Assembly (NCBI GenBank): GCA_016870395.1
Contig: VGBT01000012.1
Coordinates: forward strand, 1 to 64,000
Source: Actinomycetota bacterium
GTDB taxonomy: Bacteria; Actinomycetota; Acidimicrobiia; IMCC26256; JAENVU01
DNA: 64,000 nucleotides
Direction of reading: 5' to 3'
The notes beneath the pieces were generated by a model that did not search any database, was not told the origin of the DNA, and saw only the letters and a list, made by a program, of their open reading frames with translations. Below are positions 10,022 to 20,189 of this stretch, in pieces (position 1 is the stretch's first letter; each line of letters begins with the position of its first letter). A program made the translations under genes and the position numbers.

Positions 10022-11163
10022 TCCCGGCGCCCCACGCGATGCGATCGAGACGAGCGCCGCCAGATAGCCCTCGTAGGTGTGGTGCTCGGCGATGTAGGCG
10101 CGCCCCACGTGCATCGCGGCTTCTTCCAGCTCGTCGATCGTGGCCAACGCCTCCTCGAGCCCGGACGCGATCCCGCGCTCGGTCGAGGTGTCCATCGTCA
10201 CCGCGCCCGGGTAGCCAGGGGGGAGGAGGTCGGAGATCTCCTTCGAGACGACCAGCGGCCTCCCGAACGCCATCGCCTCGAGGAGCACGGAGGACAGCGT
10301 GCCTCGGGTCAGGTAGTGATCCTGGTACGGGAGCACCACCAGGGAAGCGCCCCGGAACGCTTCCCGGTACTCCTCGGTCTCGAGCCAGCGATCCCAGAGC
10401 TGCACCCTGGGATCCGCTCCTTCGAGCTGAGCTCGCAGCTTGGTGTTGAGTCGGCCTTGGACGACCAGCCGGTCGAACGCCGTCACGCTGCCGACGCCAC
10501 GGACGAGCTGGGCCAGGCCCTTCTCGGCTCGTGCGCTCCCGGGGACCAGCAGCATTCGATCCTCGGGACTCGGACGCCAGCTCGGTCCGAGGCACGGATC
10601 CTCGCGCGAGACCACCGGCCAACCGAGGCGGTGCACGTTCTCCGAAGCGGTGAAGTCCGAGAGGCGAGCCCGGACGAGCTCGGTGTGGGTGACGAAGTGA
10701 GCGCCCGCGGCCCCGAGCTTCCGGAGCAGTCGACGACTGCCGGCACGGCGCCAGCGTTGAGCGAGGCTGCTCGGGGGACGGTCCAGCGAGGCCGTCCGAT
10801 GACATACGAACACCGTTGCGTCCGACGCGTGGATCTTCGAACCCTGGCTCAGCAACGTGCGATCGAGGCCCAGGTCGCAGAACACCCGGTTCGCTCCCGG
10901 TCCGAAGGCCTCCAGCGCGACGTTGAGACATGTTCGGTGGAGGTCGCGCGCGCGGCGATCGTTGAGGACGTTCTTGCTCTGCGAGAGCGTCCATTGAGCG
11001 CCCGGACCGAGGTCGCGTTCGGGCGCGAAGACGGTGACGTGCAGTCCTTGCCCGATTGCCGCGCGGGTCAGGCCGGGGAGCGCCGTGCGACTGTGGGCCG
11101 TGCCGGACGGGTCGAAGAGCGCGATCGAGACCTGCGGTTGCCGCGCCGATGGACGACTCGTCA
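9959..11163 (-). CDS. Glycosyltransferase, GT4-like
   Basis: VSIALFDPSGTAHSRTALPGLTRAAIGQGLHVTVFAPE...FRGASLVVLPYQDHYLTRGTLSSVLLEAMAFGRPLVVS. Confidence 0.8.
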
Positions 11164-12366
11164 CCGGTCGCCGCCACTGCGACGCTCGACGGTCCATTGT
11201 GACTCCACGAACACCGGCGAGAGCCGCACGATCGCCTGTGGCGTCGGGTCGAGGCGGTGCCGGCCGATCACCGGCAACGCCCCGATCGGGTGCCAGGGCG
11301 TGAGCTCGATGCGGGACATGACCATGTAGACGCCGCACCACAGGAAGTACTTGCCGGCCGGGAGCGGAAGGCGCGGCAGCTCGAGCGTGATCGAGGTCGT
11401 GCCCGGTTCGAGCACGACCTCGCGACGCACCACGAAGATCGGCGTCGGGGCTCCCTCGCTTGCACCGATGTAGAGGTTCACCGAGACCTTCTCGTCGGTC
11501 TCCGCGTCGAGAGAGATCACGCACGGCGCGTTCGTGGAAACCAGGCTGGAGTCAGGCCCGGACACGTGGACGTCGGCGATCCGGACCTTGCCCTGCACGC
11601 CAGCGTTCGCCTCAGCGCGCGTTTCGATCGCGGTGCGGTACTTGGAGAGCACCTCGTCGACGGCGCCTGCAGCCTCGACGTGTGCGTTCTCGAGCCACAC
11701 ACCGCGCTGTGCCGTCGCCGCGACCGCGGCAAGGTCGTGTGACACGAGGAGCAGGGTGGTGCCACTCTGGAGCACCTCGCGCATCCGATTGAGGCACTTC
11801 TGTTGGAACGACGAGTCGCCGACAGCCAGCACCTCGTCGACGATCAGGATGCTCGGCTCGAGGAACGCCGCGATCGCGAAGCCGATGCGCATCTTCATGC
11901 CGCTCGAATAGAACTTGACCTGTCGATCGATTGCGTCCTCGACCTCGGCGAACGCGACGATCTCGTCGAACTTCAGGCCGATCTCCTTCCGGCTGAGTCC
12001 GAGGAGCGTCCCGTAGACGAGGATGTTCTCCCGACCCGTCAGGTCGGGGTGGATGCCGGAGGTGACCTCGAGGAGCGCTCCGATCCGGCCGCGTGTCTCG
12101 ACGCGGCCCGAGTGAGGGAACATCACGCCGGAGATGATCTTGAGCAGTGTCGACTTGCCCGAGCCGTTCACGCCCACGATGCCGACGGCCTCGCCCGGGG
12201 CGACCTCGAAGTCGATGTCCTTGAGCACCCACCGCCAGGGATCCCGCCCGTTACGCCGCCCGACCTGGGTCGCGCGTGAGAGATGGTCTCGCAGCAGTCG
12301 CCGACCGCGATCGGCGCGGAACCGCTTCCAGACGTGGTCGACGCGGACGCTTCCCTCAGGAGACAT
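11161..12366 (-). CDS. wzt: ABC transporter ATP-binding protein, polysaccharide export (Wzt-like with C-terminal domain)
   Basis: GIVGVNGSGKSTLLKIISGVMFPHSGRV...VKFYSSGMKMRIGFAIAAFLEPSILIVDEVLAVGDSSFQQKC plus ~150 aa C-terminal extension. Confidence 0.9.
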   Translation of the reverse strand: MSPEGSVRVDHVWKRFRADRGRRLLRDHLSRATQVGRRNGRDPWRWVLKDIDFEVAPGEAVGIVGVNGSGKSTLLKIISGVMFPHSGRVETRGRIGALLEVTSGIHPDLTGRENILVYGTLLGLSRKEIGLKFDEIVAFAEVEDAIDRQVKFYSSGMKMRIGFAIAAFLEPSILIVDEVLAVGDSSFQQKCLNRMREVLQSGTTLLLVSHDLAAVAATAQRGVWLENAHVEAAGAVDEVLSKYRTAIETRAEANAGVQGKVRIADVHVSGPDSSLVSTNAPCVISLDAETDEKVSVNLYIGASEGAPTPIFVVRREVVLEPGTTSITLELPRLPLPAGKYFLWCGVYMVMSRIELTPWHPIGALPVIGRHRLDPTPQAIVRLSPVFVESQWTVERRSGGDR

Positions 12367-13204
12367 CGGCGAACCCGGTCTCGAGCTGTTTGAACAGGCC
12401 GTACCCGACCACGAGCGTGATCAGCGAGGAGAGCGAAGCGAGGCCTAGGTACGTGAAGTTCGGGCTCTCCCCGTACAGCACGGTCTCGCGGAGTCCGTCG
12501 ATCACCATCGCCACCGGGTTGCAGAACACGTAGACCGCGCGCCACTCCGAGGGGATCGCGTTCAGTCCGTAGACGACCGGCGTGACGAACAGCCCGACCT
12601 GCAGGAGCAAGGGGAGCGCGTGGCGGAGGTCGCGCACGTACACCGTGAGTGACGCGAAGATCAGGCCCAGCCCGGTGGTGAACGCGAACAGGACCACGAG
12701 CAGCACCGGGGCCCAGACGGACGTCGGCTGAGGCCAGTCCTGGTAGACGACGAAGAGCACGACGAGCGCGATCGACGCGGCGAACGTGTCGACGCCGGAC
12801 GTCCCGATCGTCGCGATCGGGAACACCTCACGGGGGGCATACACCTTGTTGAGCAGGGGGTTGGACACGAGGCTGGTCCCGGCGGAGGCCACGGCGCTCG
12901 AGAAGAAGGTCCAGGCGAGCAACCCCGTATAGGAGAAGACCGGGTAGGCGATGCCGTGGGTCTCGACCGGGACGTGCGCGACCCGGTTCAGGAAGACGGA
13001 GAACACCACCATCAGGACGAACGGGGTGAGCAGCGCCCAGGCGAAGCCCAGGATCGCCTGGCTGTACCGGACGCGCAGCTCGCGGAGCCCGAGGTTCAAG
13101 GCGATGTGGCGCGAGGTCCAGAGCGCCCGCAGCGACGTGCCGAACTTCAGCCCGCGCCGATAGCGCAGCTCGGGCGGCGGTGCGTCGGGCAGTGGGTCGG
13201 TCAC
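12356..13204 (-). CDS. wzm: ABC transporter permease, polysaccharide export (Wzm-like)
   Basis: LRELRVRYSQAILGFAWALLTPFVLMVVFSVFLNRVAHV...; overlaps the ATPase gene. Confidence 0.88.
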   Translation of the reverse strand: MTDPLPDAPPPELRYRRGLKFGTSLRALWTSRHIALNLGLRELRVRYSQAILGFAWALLTPFVLMVVFSVFLNRVAHVPVETHGIAYPVFSYTGLLAWTFFSSAVASAGTSLVSNPLLNKVYAPREVFPIATIGTSGVDTFAASIALVVLFVVYQDWPQPTSVWAPVLLVVLFAFTTGLGLIFASLTVYVRDLRHALPLLLQVGLFVTPVVYGLNAIPSEWRAVYVFCNPVAMVIDGLRETVLYGESPNFTYLGLASLSSLITLVVGYGLFKQLETGFADVS

Positions 13205-13295
13205 GGGTCGGTCCTGTCGGATCGGCGCTGGTCGACAGCGAGGGGTGACATGATACGCACGCTCCGGAGCCACGACCGACGGGCCCGTGCAGGGG

Positions 13296-14048
13296 CTAGA
13301 TGTCGGTCCGAGCCTTGCGGATCACGACGTGCTCCCATGCGCCGTCCATCCAGCTCCGCTCCACCTGAGCCCGCCGACCGAGCGTCTCGCCGACGTCGGT
13401 CCGTTTGCCCGGTCGCCAAACGGTGAGCGAGTGGTCGGTCGCCTCGAAGTTCCACTGGTGCATGCCGCGGTAGTGCTCGTCCTCGGCGGTGTTGCGGTGA
13501 TGAACCAGGAGCAGCGGTGCACCCGGCTTGGCGCAGTGCACCATCTCGAGGATCGCCTGCACGGGGTCGTAGGAGTGGTCGAGCGTGTTGCGCGCCGCGA
13601 CCAGGTCGAAGGCGTCGGTGGGCAGCATCTCGGAAAGCCGCTCCGTCTCGCACGGCTGCGTGCGGACCGGGGGCACGACGCCGGCCTCGTCGAGGAGCTC
13701 GGCGTACTGCGTGCCGAGCGCGTCGACGGCGGTGATCTCGACCTGCCAGCGGGGATCGGTTCGCCCGAGGAACGTGAGGGGACCGGCACCGACGTCGAGG
13801 AGCTTCACGGTGCTGCCCTCAGGAGCGTCGATCAGCTCGGCGATCTCCGGTTGCAGCGGCAGGCGCGGGTCGAGACGGGTCTCGTAGCTCCCGGGGTAGC
13901 GGGCTCCCTGCGTGCGCAGGTACTCGCGCCAGAAGCTGATCTCGCCGTCTATCGCCGACTGCCACGCGTCCTGCGGTTCGAGCTCGGCCCTCCCGGGCCC
14001 CGCCGCACTGGACCGGCGCCGGCGGCGCAGCCATGAGGGTCGCTTCAC
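13296..14048 (-). CDS. Class I SAM-dependent methyltransferase
   Basis: VKLLDVGAGPLTFLGRTDPRWQVEITAVDALGTQYAELLDEAG...AFDLVAARNTLDHSYDP. Confidence 0.75.
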   Translation of the reverse strand: MKRPSWLRRRRRSSAAGPGRAELEPQDAWQSAIDGEISFWREYLRTQGARYPGSYETRLDPRLPLQPEIAELIDAPEGSTVKLLDVGAGPLTFLGRTDPRWQVEITAVDALGTQYAELLDEAGVVPPVRTQPCETERLSEMLPTDAFDLVAARNTLDHSYDPVQAILEMVHCAKPGAPLLLVHHRNTAEDEHYRGMHQWNFEATDHSLTVWRPGKRTDVGETLGRRAQVERSWMDGAWEHVVIRKARTDI

Positions 14049-14145
14049 GAGCGCAGAAGGTAGTCGGTGGGTGGCACCCGCCGCCCCGGTCCGGCCCGAA
14101 GGCCGTGATCCGGCGGGCGCGCGTCGGCATGACAGTCTGGGCGCC

Positions 14146-15072
14146 GTGTCCAGGCTTGCCCTCGCCGTGGTGCTCGCCCTCGCCGCAACAGTGCCGGCGT
14201 GCAGCGGATCCGATGGCGACCGGGTCTCCTCGAAGTCGTCCACCTCGTCGAGGATCGCGCCCTCGAGATGCCCGGACGGCGGCTTCGTCCGCCGCGATCT
14301 GCGCTACGCGAAGCGCGAAGGCGTTCCCGCCGGCGCGAACAGCCTCGACGTGTACCCGACGCTGCGCAGCTGCAAGGCACCGGTGGTCGTGTGGGTGCAC
14401 GGAGGGGGTTGGCGGTCCGGCGACAAGGCCAACGGTGCGATTCCCAAGGCGGTGCTGTTCACCCAGGCCGGCTACGTGTTCGTCTCCGTGAACTACCGGC
14501 TCTACGACGCCGACGACACCCGCCCGGCCGTGTACCCCGCGGCGAACGAGGACGTGGCGGCGGCCCTCGCCTGGGTGCACGACCACATCGGCGACTACGG
14601 GGGCGACCCGGACCGCATCGCGCTCCTCGGCCACTCCGCGGGTGCGCAGATCGCCGCGTCGGTGGGGCTCGATCCCCGCTATTTGCGCGCGCACGACCTC
14701 GGGCTCGACACGCTGGCCTGCATCGGACCGCTCGACACCGAGGGCTTCGCAGTTCAGGAGGTCGCGAGCAACCCCGTGTACGCCGACGTGTTCGGGACCG
14801 ACCCCGAGGTGTGGGTGGAGGCGTCGCCGGTCACCTACGCGACGCCGGGGACCAAGGCCGGCGATGTCCTCCTCGTCGAGCGGGGGCGGCCCGTGCGCGT
14901 GGGCCAGACGCAGCGGTTCGCGGACGTTCTGCGCGCGGCCGGGGTTCCGGTCACCGCGGTTGCTGCGCCCATGTACACGCACGCGCAGGTGAACACCAAG
15001 ATCGGTCAGGCCGACGACACGGTGATCACCCCGGCGCTGATGGCGTTCCTCGCGGACTGTCTCGACGCCTGA
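14146..15072 (+). CDS. Alpha/beta hydrolase (carboxylesterase-like) lipoprotein
   Basis: LAATVPACSGSDGD lipobox-like; VVVWVHGGGWRSGDKANG...LLGHSAGAQIAASVGL. Confidence 0.8.
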   Translation: MSRLALAVVLALAATVPACSGSDGDRVSSKSSTSSRIAPSRCPDGGFVRRDLRYAKREGVPAGANSLDVYPTLRSCKAPVVVWVHGGGWRSGDKANGAIPKAVLFTQAGYVFVSVNYRLYDADDTRPAVYPAANEDVAAALAWVHDHIGDYGGDPDRIALLGHSAGAQIAASVGLDPRYLRAHDLGLDTLACIGPLDTEGFAVQEVASNPVYADVFGTDPEVWVEASPVTYATPGTKAGDVLLVERGRPVRVGQTQRFADVLRAAGVPVTAVAAPMYTHAQVNTKIGQADDTVITPALMAFLADCLDA

Positions 15073-15099
15073 AGCCGGCGCCGTCCCGGATGGGCGTGC

Positions 15100-15627
15100 T
15101 CAGCCCTCGTGGGTCGACACCGCGATCGAGAGGACGGCCTCGTCCTTGTCCGAGCCCCCGACCGTGCTCACCGCCACGTCCCAGTCCGAGCTCTGCGCAG
15201 AGAAGCCGGAGAACGAGCCCTCGTCGCCACCGAAGCTCATCGAGTTCTCGACGGTGAAGCCCGCGTCCTCGAGCGTGGACTTGTAGTCGTTCATCGCAGA
15301 CTTCGCGTCGGACGCGTCGATCTGGTACGTGACGCTGTAGGTCTCGCGGCCGCCGTCCTCGCTCGAGAACGCGGCGACGATCTTGCCGCCATCGGGCAGC
15401 GGCACGTCGTCCTCCGGGAAGCCGTCGGGCAGCTCGGAGCCCTTGCCGAAGCTCACCGAGCCCTCGCCGTCCTTGCCCTCGATCGTCACCTTGCCGTTGT
15501 CGGTGTCGATGTCGACACCCTGGTCCTTGGCCGCGTCCTTGAGCTTGTCCTTTACGTCGTCGCTGCTGCAGGCGACCAAGCCGATGCTCGCCATGCCGAC
15601 CAGACCGATCGCGATGAACCGTCGCAT
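15100..15627 (-). CDS. Hypothetical lipoprotein
   Basis: MRRFIAIGLVGMASIGLVACSSDDVKDK lipobox. Confidence 0.75.
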   Translation of the reverse strand: MRRFIAIGLVGMASIGLVACSSDDVKDKLKDAAKDQGVDIDTDNGKVTIEGKDGEGSVSFGKGSELPDGFPEDDVPLPDGGKIVAAFSSEDGGRETYSVTYQIDASDAKSAMNDYKSTLEDAGFTVENSMSFGGDEGSFSGFSAQSSDWDVAVSTVGGSDKDEAVLSIAVSTHEG

Positions 15628-15659
15628 GCTCCACTCCTCACCCGGGGGATCGCATTCTG

Positions 15660-15681
15660 ATCGGACGGTAACCCGTCCGAT
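15660..15681 (-). terminator. Putative hairpin terminator downstream of the phosphodiesterase-like gene
   Basis: ATCGGACGG-TAAC-CCGTCCGAT perfect 9-bp stem between 15627 and 15717; no clear T-run. Confidence 0.4.
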
Positions 15682-15716
15682 TAGACCGGGGAGGGACCGG
15701 CGGGACCGAGGTGGCG

Positions 15717-17240
15717 CTAGGACTCGCCCAGGTACAGGAAGGAGTAGCCCTCGTCACGGAACGTGAGCCCCGCGTCACGGAGGTTGACGTCCCAGTCGCC
15801 CCGGACCGAGGGGTCGTTCTCCTCCATGCCGTGGTCGGCGACGAGGACGAAGGCCGCGTCGTCGAAGCCGCCCCGGCCCTCGAGCGCGGCCAGCACCTCG
15901 CCGAGGCGCGCGTCGGAGTCGCGGATGCTCGCGGCGGCGATCTCGGAATGGGGGCCGCCCTCGTGCATGGCCGAGTCGGTGAGCGTGAAGTTGACCCACA
16001 TGAAGCGCGGGAGCGGATACGACTCACCCCGGTAGTGGCCGGTGAGCACGCCCACGGCCTGCTCGGTGCCCATGTGGTCGACCACGGAGGACCACGAGTA
16101 GTCCTTCGACGGCCGCACGAAGCGCTCCGTCGTGTGCGGCAGGCCGAAGGGGTCCTTCGGGATCGGCGGCACGTCGCCCCGGCGGAAGAAGTCGAACGTG
16201 GAGTAGCCCGCACCCACGTCGCACGGCTCGTTGACCGCGGCGGTGAAGGCATCGGGGAACGAGCGGGTCACGCTCTGGTAGAGAGACTCGACGCCGGGAT
16301 CGAGCGTCGCCATCGCCTGGGGCCAGGTCGCCGACGAGTTGGTGATGACCTGGCGGCCCGCGGCACGGTCCCACCACGCGTTGTTGAGGATGCCGTGGTG
16401 GCCTGGGTGCCGGCTGGTAAGGATCGACGTGTGGTTCGCGAGCGTCACCGTCGGCAGGCTCGCCATCGCGCCGTGCTCGAACGCGGTGCCCATCTCGATC
16501 AGGCGGGCTACGTTCGGTGCCTCGCCGCTTGCGGCCATCGCGTAGAGGACGTTGGGGTTCGTGCCGTCGAACAGGAACCCGATCACGCGCTCGGGTCGGC
16601 CGGCCTCCACGTCGAGCACGTCGAGGCGCACCTCGCCGTCCTGGCGCGCGAGGTACGTGCCGTCGTCGTCGTGGGGCGCGCAGCCCAGAAGGTGCGCCAC
16701 CGTCGGCGCGACGTCGAGCAGACGGGCCGAGCGGGGCACCGGGCCGTCGGCGCGCACGCCCTTGCCGGCGATCACGAACGGCGCCCGGGCCTGGACGACG
16801 CCGAGCGAGCCGTGCTCGCCCCGGTGACCGCCCTGGTCCTCCCAGTTGTGGGCCGCGGCGTGGATCACACAGAGGTCGGGGGCCGCGGGGTGGTCGAAGA
16901 GCTGGGCCACCGAGTCGAACGCGTGTGGGTAGGCGTTCTCGGACCGGTGCGGGTGCAGGGACTCGAGCTCCGCCTGCAGGGGCGAGAAGCGGTCCGTGGT
17001 CTGGTCGCCGAGCGGGTCGCTCCCCTCTGAGAACACCCGCTCGTAGCCGTCGGGGCCGGGGCCGGTGCGGCGGAAGGCGACCACGCCGTCGTGGCTGTGG
17101 GCCTCGTAGTGGCCGTCCCGGCTGACCAGCACCATGTCGAGGATGGAGTCGAGGTCGCGCTCGAGGAGCACCTCCAGGGCAGCCTCGGCGTCGGCCTCGA
17201 GGTGGGCGGGGAGACGGTGGGCGGTCGAGGCCTGCGTCAT
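15717..17240 (-). CDS. Alkaline phosphatase / type I phosphodiesterase family protein
   Basis: [66 protein letters not shown]...LVADHGME. Confidence 0.82.
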   Translation of the reverse strand: MTQASTAHRLPAHLEADAEAALEVLLERDLDSILDMVLVSRDGHYEAHSHDGVVAFRRTGPGPDGYERVFSEGSDPLGDQTTDRFSPLQAELESLHPHRSENAYPHAFDSVAQLFDHPAAPDLCVIHAAAHNWEDQGGHRGEHGSLGVVQARAPFVIAGKGVRADGPVPRSARLLDVAPTVAHLLGCAPHDDDGTYLARQDGEVRLDVLDVEAGRPERVIGFLFDGTNPNVLYAMAASGEAPNVARLIEMGTAFEHGAMASLPTVTLANHTSILTSRHPGHHGILNNAWWDRAAGRQVITNSSATWPQAMATLDPGVESLYQSVTRSFPDAFTAAVNEPCDVGAGYSTFDFFRRGDVPPIPKDPFGLPHTTERFVRPSKDYSWSSVVDHMGTEQAVGVLTGHYRGESYPLPRFMWVNFTLTDSAMHEGGPHSEIAAASIRDSDARLGEVLAALEGRGGFDDAAFVLVADHGMEENDPSVRGDWDVNLRDAGLTFRDEGYSFLYLGES

Positions 17241-17312
17241 GGGCCCCCAGGGTACAGAGGCCCTGCGACCCGGCGCCGGAGGCGCCACAGCTGGGTTGCC
17301 GCCGGCGTCCGA

Positions 17313-17342
17313 TTGCCGGTCGGTGGGCCGGGCCGGTAGACT
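17313..17342 (+). promoter_or_regulatory. Candidate promoter for rplM-rpsI
   Basis: TTGCCG - 18 nt - TAGACT, ~100 nt upstream of the rplM GTG. Confidence 0.35.
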
Positions 17343-17439
17343 GCTTCTCCGCCTCCCGCCCGTGCGGGGGAGCTTCCTTGTGGGCGCATCCCTCCCCGAG
17401 AGGTCGCCGACGACGACGAGAGAGACCGCGAGAGAGCCC

Positions 17440-17889
17440 GTGCGGACCTTCAGCCCCAAGCAATCCGACATCCAGCGCGCCTGGCACGTGATCGACGCCG
17501 AGGGACTCGTGCTGGGTCGCGTCGCCACCGAGGCCGCCACGCTGCTGCGCGGGAAGCACAAGCCGATCTTCGCTCCGCATGTCGACACCGGCGACCACGT
17601 GATCGTGGTCAACGCGGCGCGCCTCGACGTGTCGGTCCGCAAGGCCGAGGCCAAGACCTACTACCGGCATTCGGGCTACCCGGGCGGCATCCGCTCCGAG
17701 TCGCTCGGACGGCTGCTCGAGCGCGACCCCGAGCGGGTCGTGCGGCTCGCGGTGAAGGGCATGCTCCCCAAGAGCCGTCTCGGCCGGGCGATGCTGAAGA
17801 AGCTGCGCGTGTACGCCGGCCCGACCCACCCGCACGCGGCCCAGCAGCCGCAGGCCCGCGAGCTCGTCTCGCGCCGGGCCGCAGACTGA
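17440..17889 (+). CDS. rplM: 50S ribosomal protein L13
   Basis: [59 protein letters not shown]. Confidence 0.95.
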   Translation: MRTFSPKQSDIQRAWHVIDAEGLVLGRVATEAATLLRGKHKPIFAPHVDTGDHVIVVNAARLDVSVRKAEAKTYYRHSGYPGGIRSESLGRLLERDPERVVRLAVKGMLPKSRLGRAMLKKLRVYAGPTHPHAAQQPQARELVSRRAAD

Positions 17890-17903
17890 CGGAGACGGAC
17901 GCC

Positions 17904-18296
17904 GTGTCGAAGCCCCTCATCCAGACCACCGGTCGCCGCAAGGAGGCCGTCGCCCGCGTGCGGTTGCGCCCGGGGACGGGCAAGGTCGTGATCAACGGCC
18001 GCGCGTCCGAGGTGTACTTCCCGATCGCCACCCATCGCAACGCGGCGATCGAGCCGCTCCGGCTCACCCAGACCGCCGACGTGTACGACGTCGACGCGAC
18101 GATCCGCGGCGGCGGTGTCGCCGGCCAGTCCGGTGCCCTGAGCCTCGGCCTCGCCCGTGCGCTCGCCGCACTCGACCCCGAGGCGCGGCCGCCGCTCAAG
18201 GAGGCAGGCCTGCTCACGCGCGACGCGCGGGAGAAGGAGCGGCGCAAGTACGGGCTCAAGAAGGCCCGCAAGGCGCCGCAGTACTCGAAGCGCTAG
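17904..18296 (+). CDS. rpsI: 30S ribosomal protein S9
   Basis: [26 protein letters not shown]...[29 protein letters not shown]. Confidence 0.96.
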   Translation: MSKPLIQTTGRRKEAVARVRLRPGTGKVVINGRASEVYFPIATHRNAAIEPLRLTQTADVYDVDATIRGGGVAGQSGALSLGLARALAALDPEARPPLKEAGLLTRDAREKERRKYGLKKARKAPQYSKR

Positions 18297-18318
18297 TCGC
18301 CCTGCGGGTGCGCGCCGC

Positions 18319-19656
18319 GTGACCCCCCGCTTCGGTACCGACGGCATCCGCGGCGTCGCGGGCGTCGACCTCACCCCGGAGCTCGTGCTCGCGCTCGGGC
18401 GCGCCGCGGTTCGTGTGCTCGGCAGGTCGATGCCTTATCTCGTCGCCCGTGACACTCGTCGCTCGGGGCCGATGCTCGAAGCGGCGCTGACCGCGGGCAT
18501 CTGCGTGGAGGGCGGCGACGTCGAGTCGTACTCGGTGCTGCCCACGCCCGGGCTCGCGAACGTCTGCCGGCGCCACGGCGCGCCGGGCGTGATGATCTCC
18601 GCCAGCCACAACCCGTTCCCCGACAACGGCGTGAAGCTGTTCGCGCCGGGCGGCCGCAAGCTCACCGACGCCCAGGAGGCCGAGGTGGCCGACGCGCTGG
18701 AAGCGGTCCTCGCCCAGGGCGGGGCCGCGCGCTCCGGCGTCGAGCTCGGCGAGGCCACCCGCGCCCCGGTGCCCACGGCCGCCTACGTGAACCACCTCGT
18801 CGACGCGGTCGCGCCGGGCGCGCTCAACGGACTCTCGGTGGTGCTCGACTGTGGCCACGGCGCCGCGTTCCGAGCCGCGCCCGAGGCGTTGCGCCGGCTC
18901 GGCGCGGAGGTGACCGTCTGCAACGACGCGCCCGACGGCACCAACATCAACGCCGGCTGTGGCAGCACCGACCCGACCGGACTCGCGGCGACGGTCGTGG
19001 AGCTCGGTGCCCACGCGGGCGTCGCGTTCGACGGCGACGCCGACCGGGTCATCGCCGTCGACGAGCGGGGCAGCGTCGTCGACGGCGACCACATGCTCGC
19101 CGTCATGGCGATCGACATGCGCGAGCGCGGCGTGCTGCGCGGCGATGCAGTGGTGACCACGGTGATGGCGAACCTGGGGTTGCGCCGCGCCCTCGCCGCG
19201 CACGACATCGTGGTGGTGGAGACGCCTGTGGGCGACCGCCACGTGCTGGCGGCGATGGAGGCCGGCGACTACCGGCTCGGTGGCGAGCAGTCGGGCCACG
19301 TGATCTTTGCCGACCATGCGAGCACCGGCGACGGCCCTCTCACCTCGGTCCTCCTGCTCGACGCGCTGGCCCGGGCCCGGCGGCCGCTCTCGGAGCTCGC
19401 CGCGGTGGTGGTCAAGTACCCGCAGGTACTGCGCAACGTGAGGGTCGGCGACCGCTCGGGCCTCGACGCGGCCGAGCGGTTCTGGGCCGAGGTGCGTGCC
19501 GTCGAGGCCGAGCTGGGTGACGACGGCCGGGTGCTCGTGCGCCCGTCGGGTACCGAGCCGGTGGTGCGGGTGATGGTGGAGGCGGGCGACCCGATCCGAG
19601 CGGTCGCGATGGTCGACCGGCTCGAGGCCGTCCTCCTCAGCGCCCTCAGCCGATGA
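18319..19656 (+). CDS. glmM: Phosphoglucosamine mutase
   Basis: VTPRFGTDGIRGVAGVDLTPELVLALGRA...GVMISASHNPFPDNGVKLF. Confidence 0.95.
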   Translation: MTPRFGTDGIRGVAGVDLTPELVLALGRAAVRVLGRSMPYLVARDTRRSGPMLEAALTAGICVEGGDVESYSVLPTPGLANVCRRHGAPGVMISASHNPFPDNGVKLFAPGGRKLTDAQEAEVADALEAVLAQGGAARSGVELGEATRAPVPTAAYVNHLVDAVAPGALNGLSVVLDCGHGAAFRAAPEALRRLGAEVTVCNDAPDGTNINAGCGSTDPTGLAATVVELGAHAGVAFDGDADRVIAVDERGSVVDGDHMLAVMAIDMRERGVLRGDAVVTTVMANLGLRRALAAHDIVVVETPVGDRHVLAAMEAGDYRLGGEQSGHVIFADHASTGDGPLTSVLLLDALARARRPLSELAAVVVKYPQVLRNVRVGDRSGLDAAERFWAEVRAVEAELGDDGRVLVRPSGTEPVVRVMVEAGDPIRAVAMVDRLEAVLLSALSR

Positions 19657-20044
19657 CCTTGGCCTTGAGCTTCTGGTACTCGGCGTCGTCGATCGTGCCC
19701 TGGGCCTTCAGGTTTGTGAGGCGCTGGAGCTCGTCGGCGGCGCTGCCACCCGTGCCCGCGGCTTGGCGGATGTAGGCCTGCATGGCCTGGTCCTGGGCCT
19801 TGGCCGCTTCCATCGCGTGCTCGCTCATCTTGTTTCCGCGTGCGATCAGGTACACGAGCACGCCGAGGTACGGCAGGACGATCACGAAGATCACCCACAT
19901 GGTCTTGGCGAACCCGCCGATGTCGTGGCTGCGGAAGATGTCGCCGAACACGACGATCAGCAGCCAGATCCAGATGAGGAAGCAGAAGAACCACAGCATC
20001 GACCAGAAGGCCTGCCCGGTGCCGAACTCGCTTGCGAGGGTCAC
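19646..20044 (-). CDS. Membrane protein with PLDc_N-like and SHOCT-like domains
   Basis: FLIWIWLLIVVFGDIFRSHDIGGFAKTMWVIFVIVLPYLGVLVYLIARG ... ADELQRLTNLKAQGTIDDAEYQKLKAKVIG. Confidence 0.75.
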   Translation of the reverse strand: MTLASEFGTGQAFWSMLWFFCFLIWIWLLIVVFGDIFRSHDIGGFAKTMWVIFVIVLPYLGVLVYLIARGNKMSEHAMEAAKAQDQAMQAYIRQAAGTGGSAADELQRLTNLKAQGTIDDAEYQKLKAKVIG

Positions 20045-20189
20045 GTCCGGTTCCCCTTCGTAGCGGACTACCGCGATCGCAACGAGCCGATACTAGGGCG
20101 CGCCGGACCCGCCGGCATCACCTGCACCGGGTGATCCGAGGCCGTTTCCCGCTCTCGGTAGCCATGTGGGCCGGTAGGCTGGTCCTCTC

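Noticed and set aside
16024-17835. 603-aa minus-strand ORF overlapping the phosphodiesterase gene and rplM
   Set aside because: Antisense to rplM and in an alternative frame of the phosphodiesterase; composition artefact.
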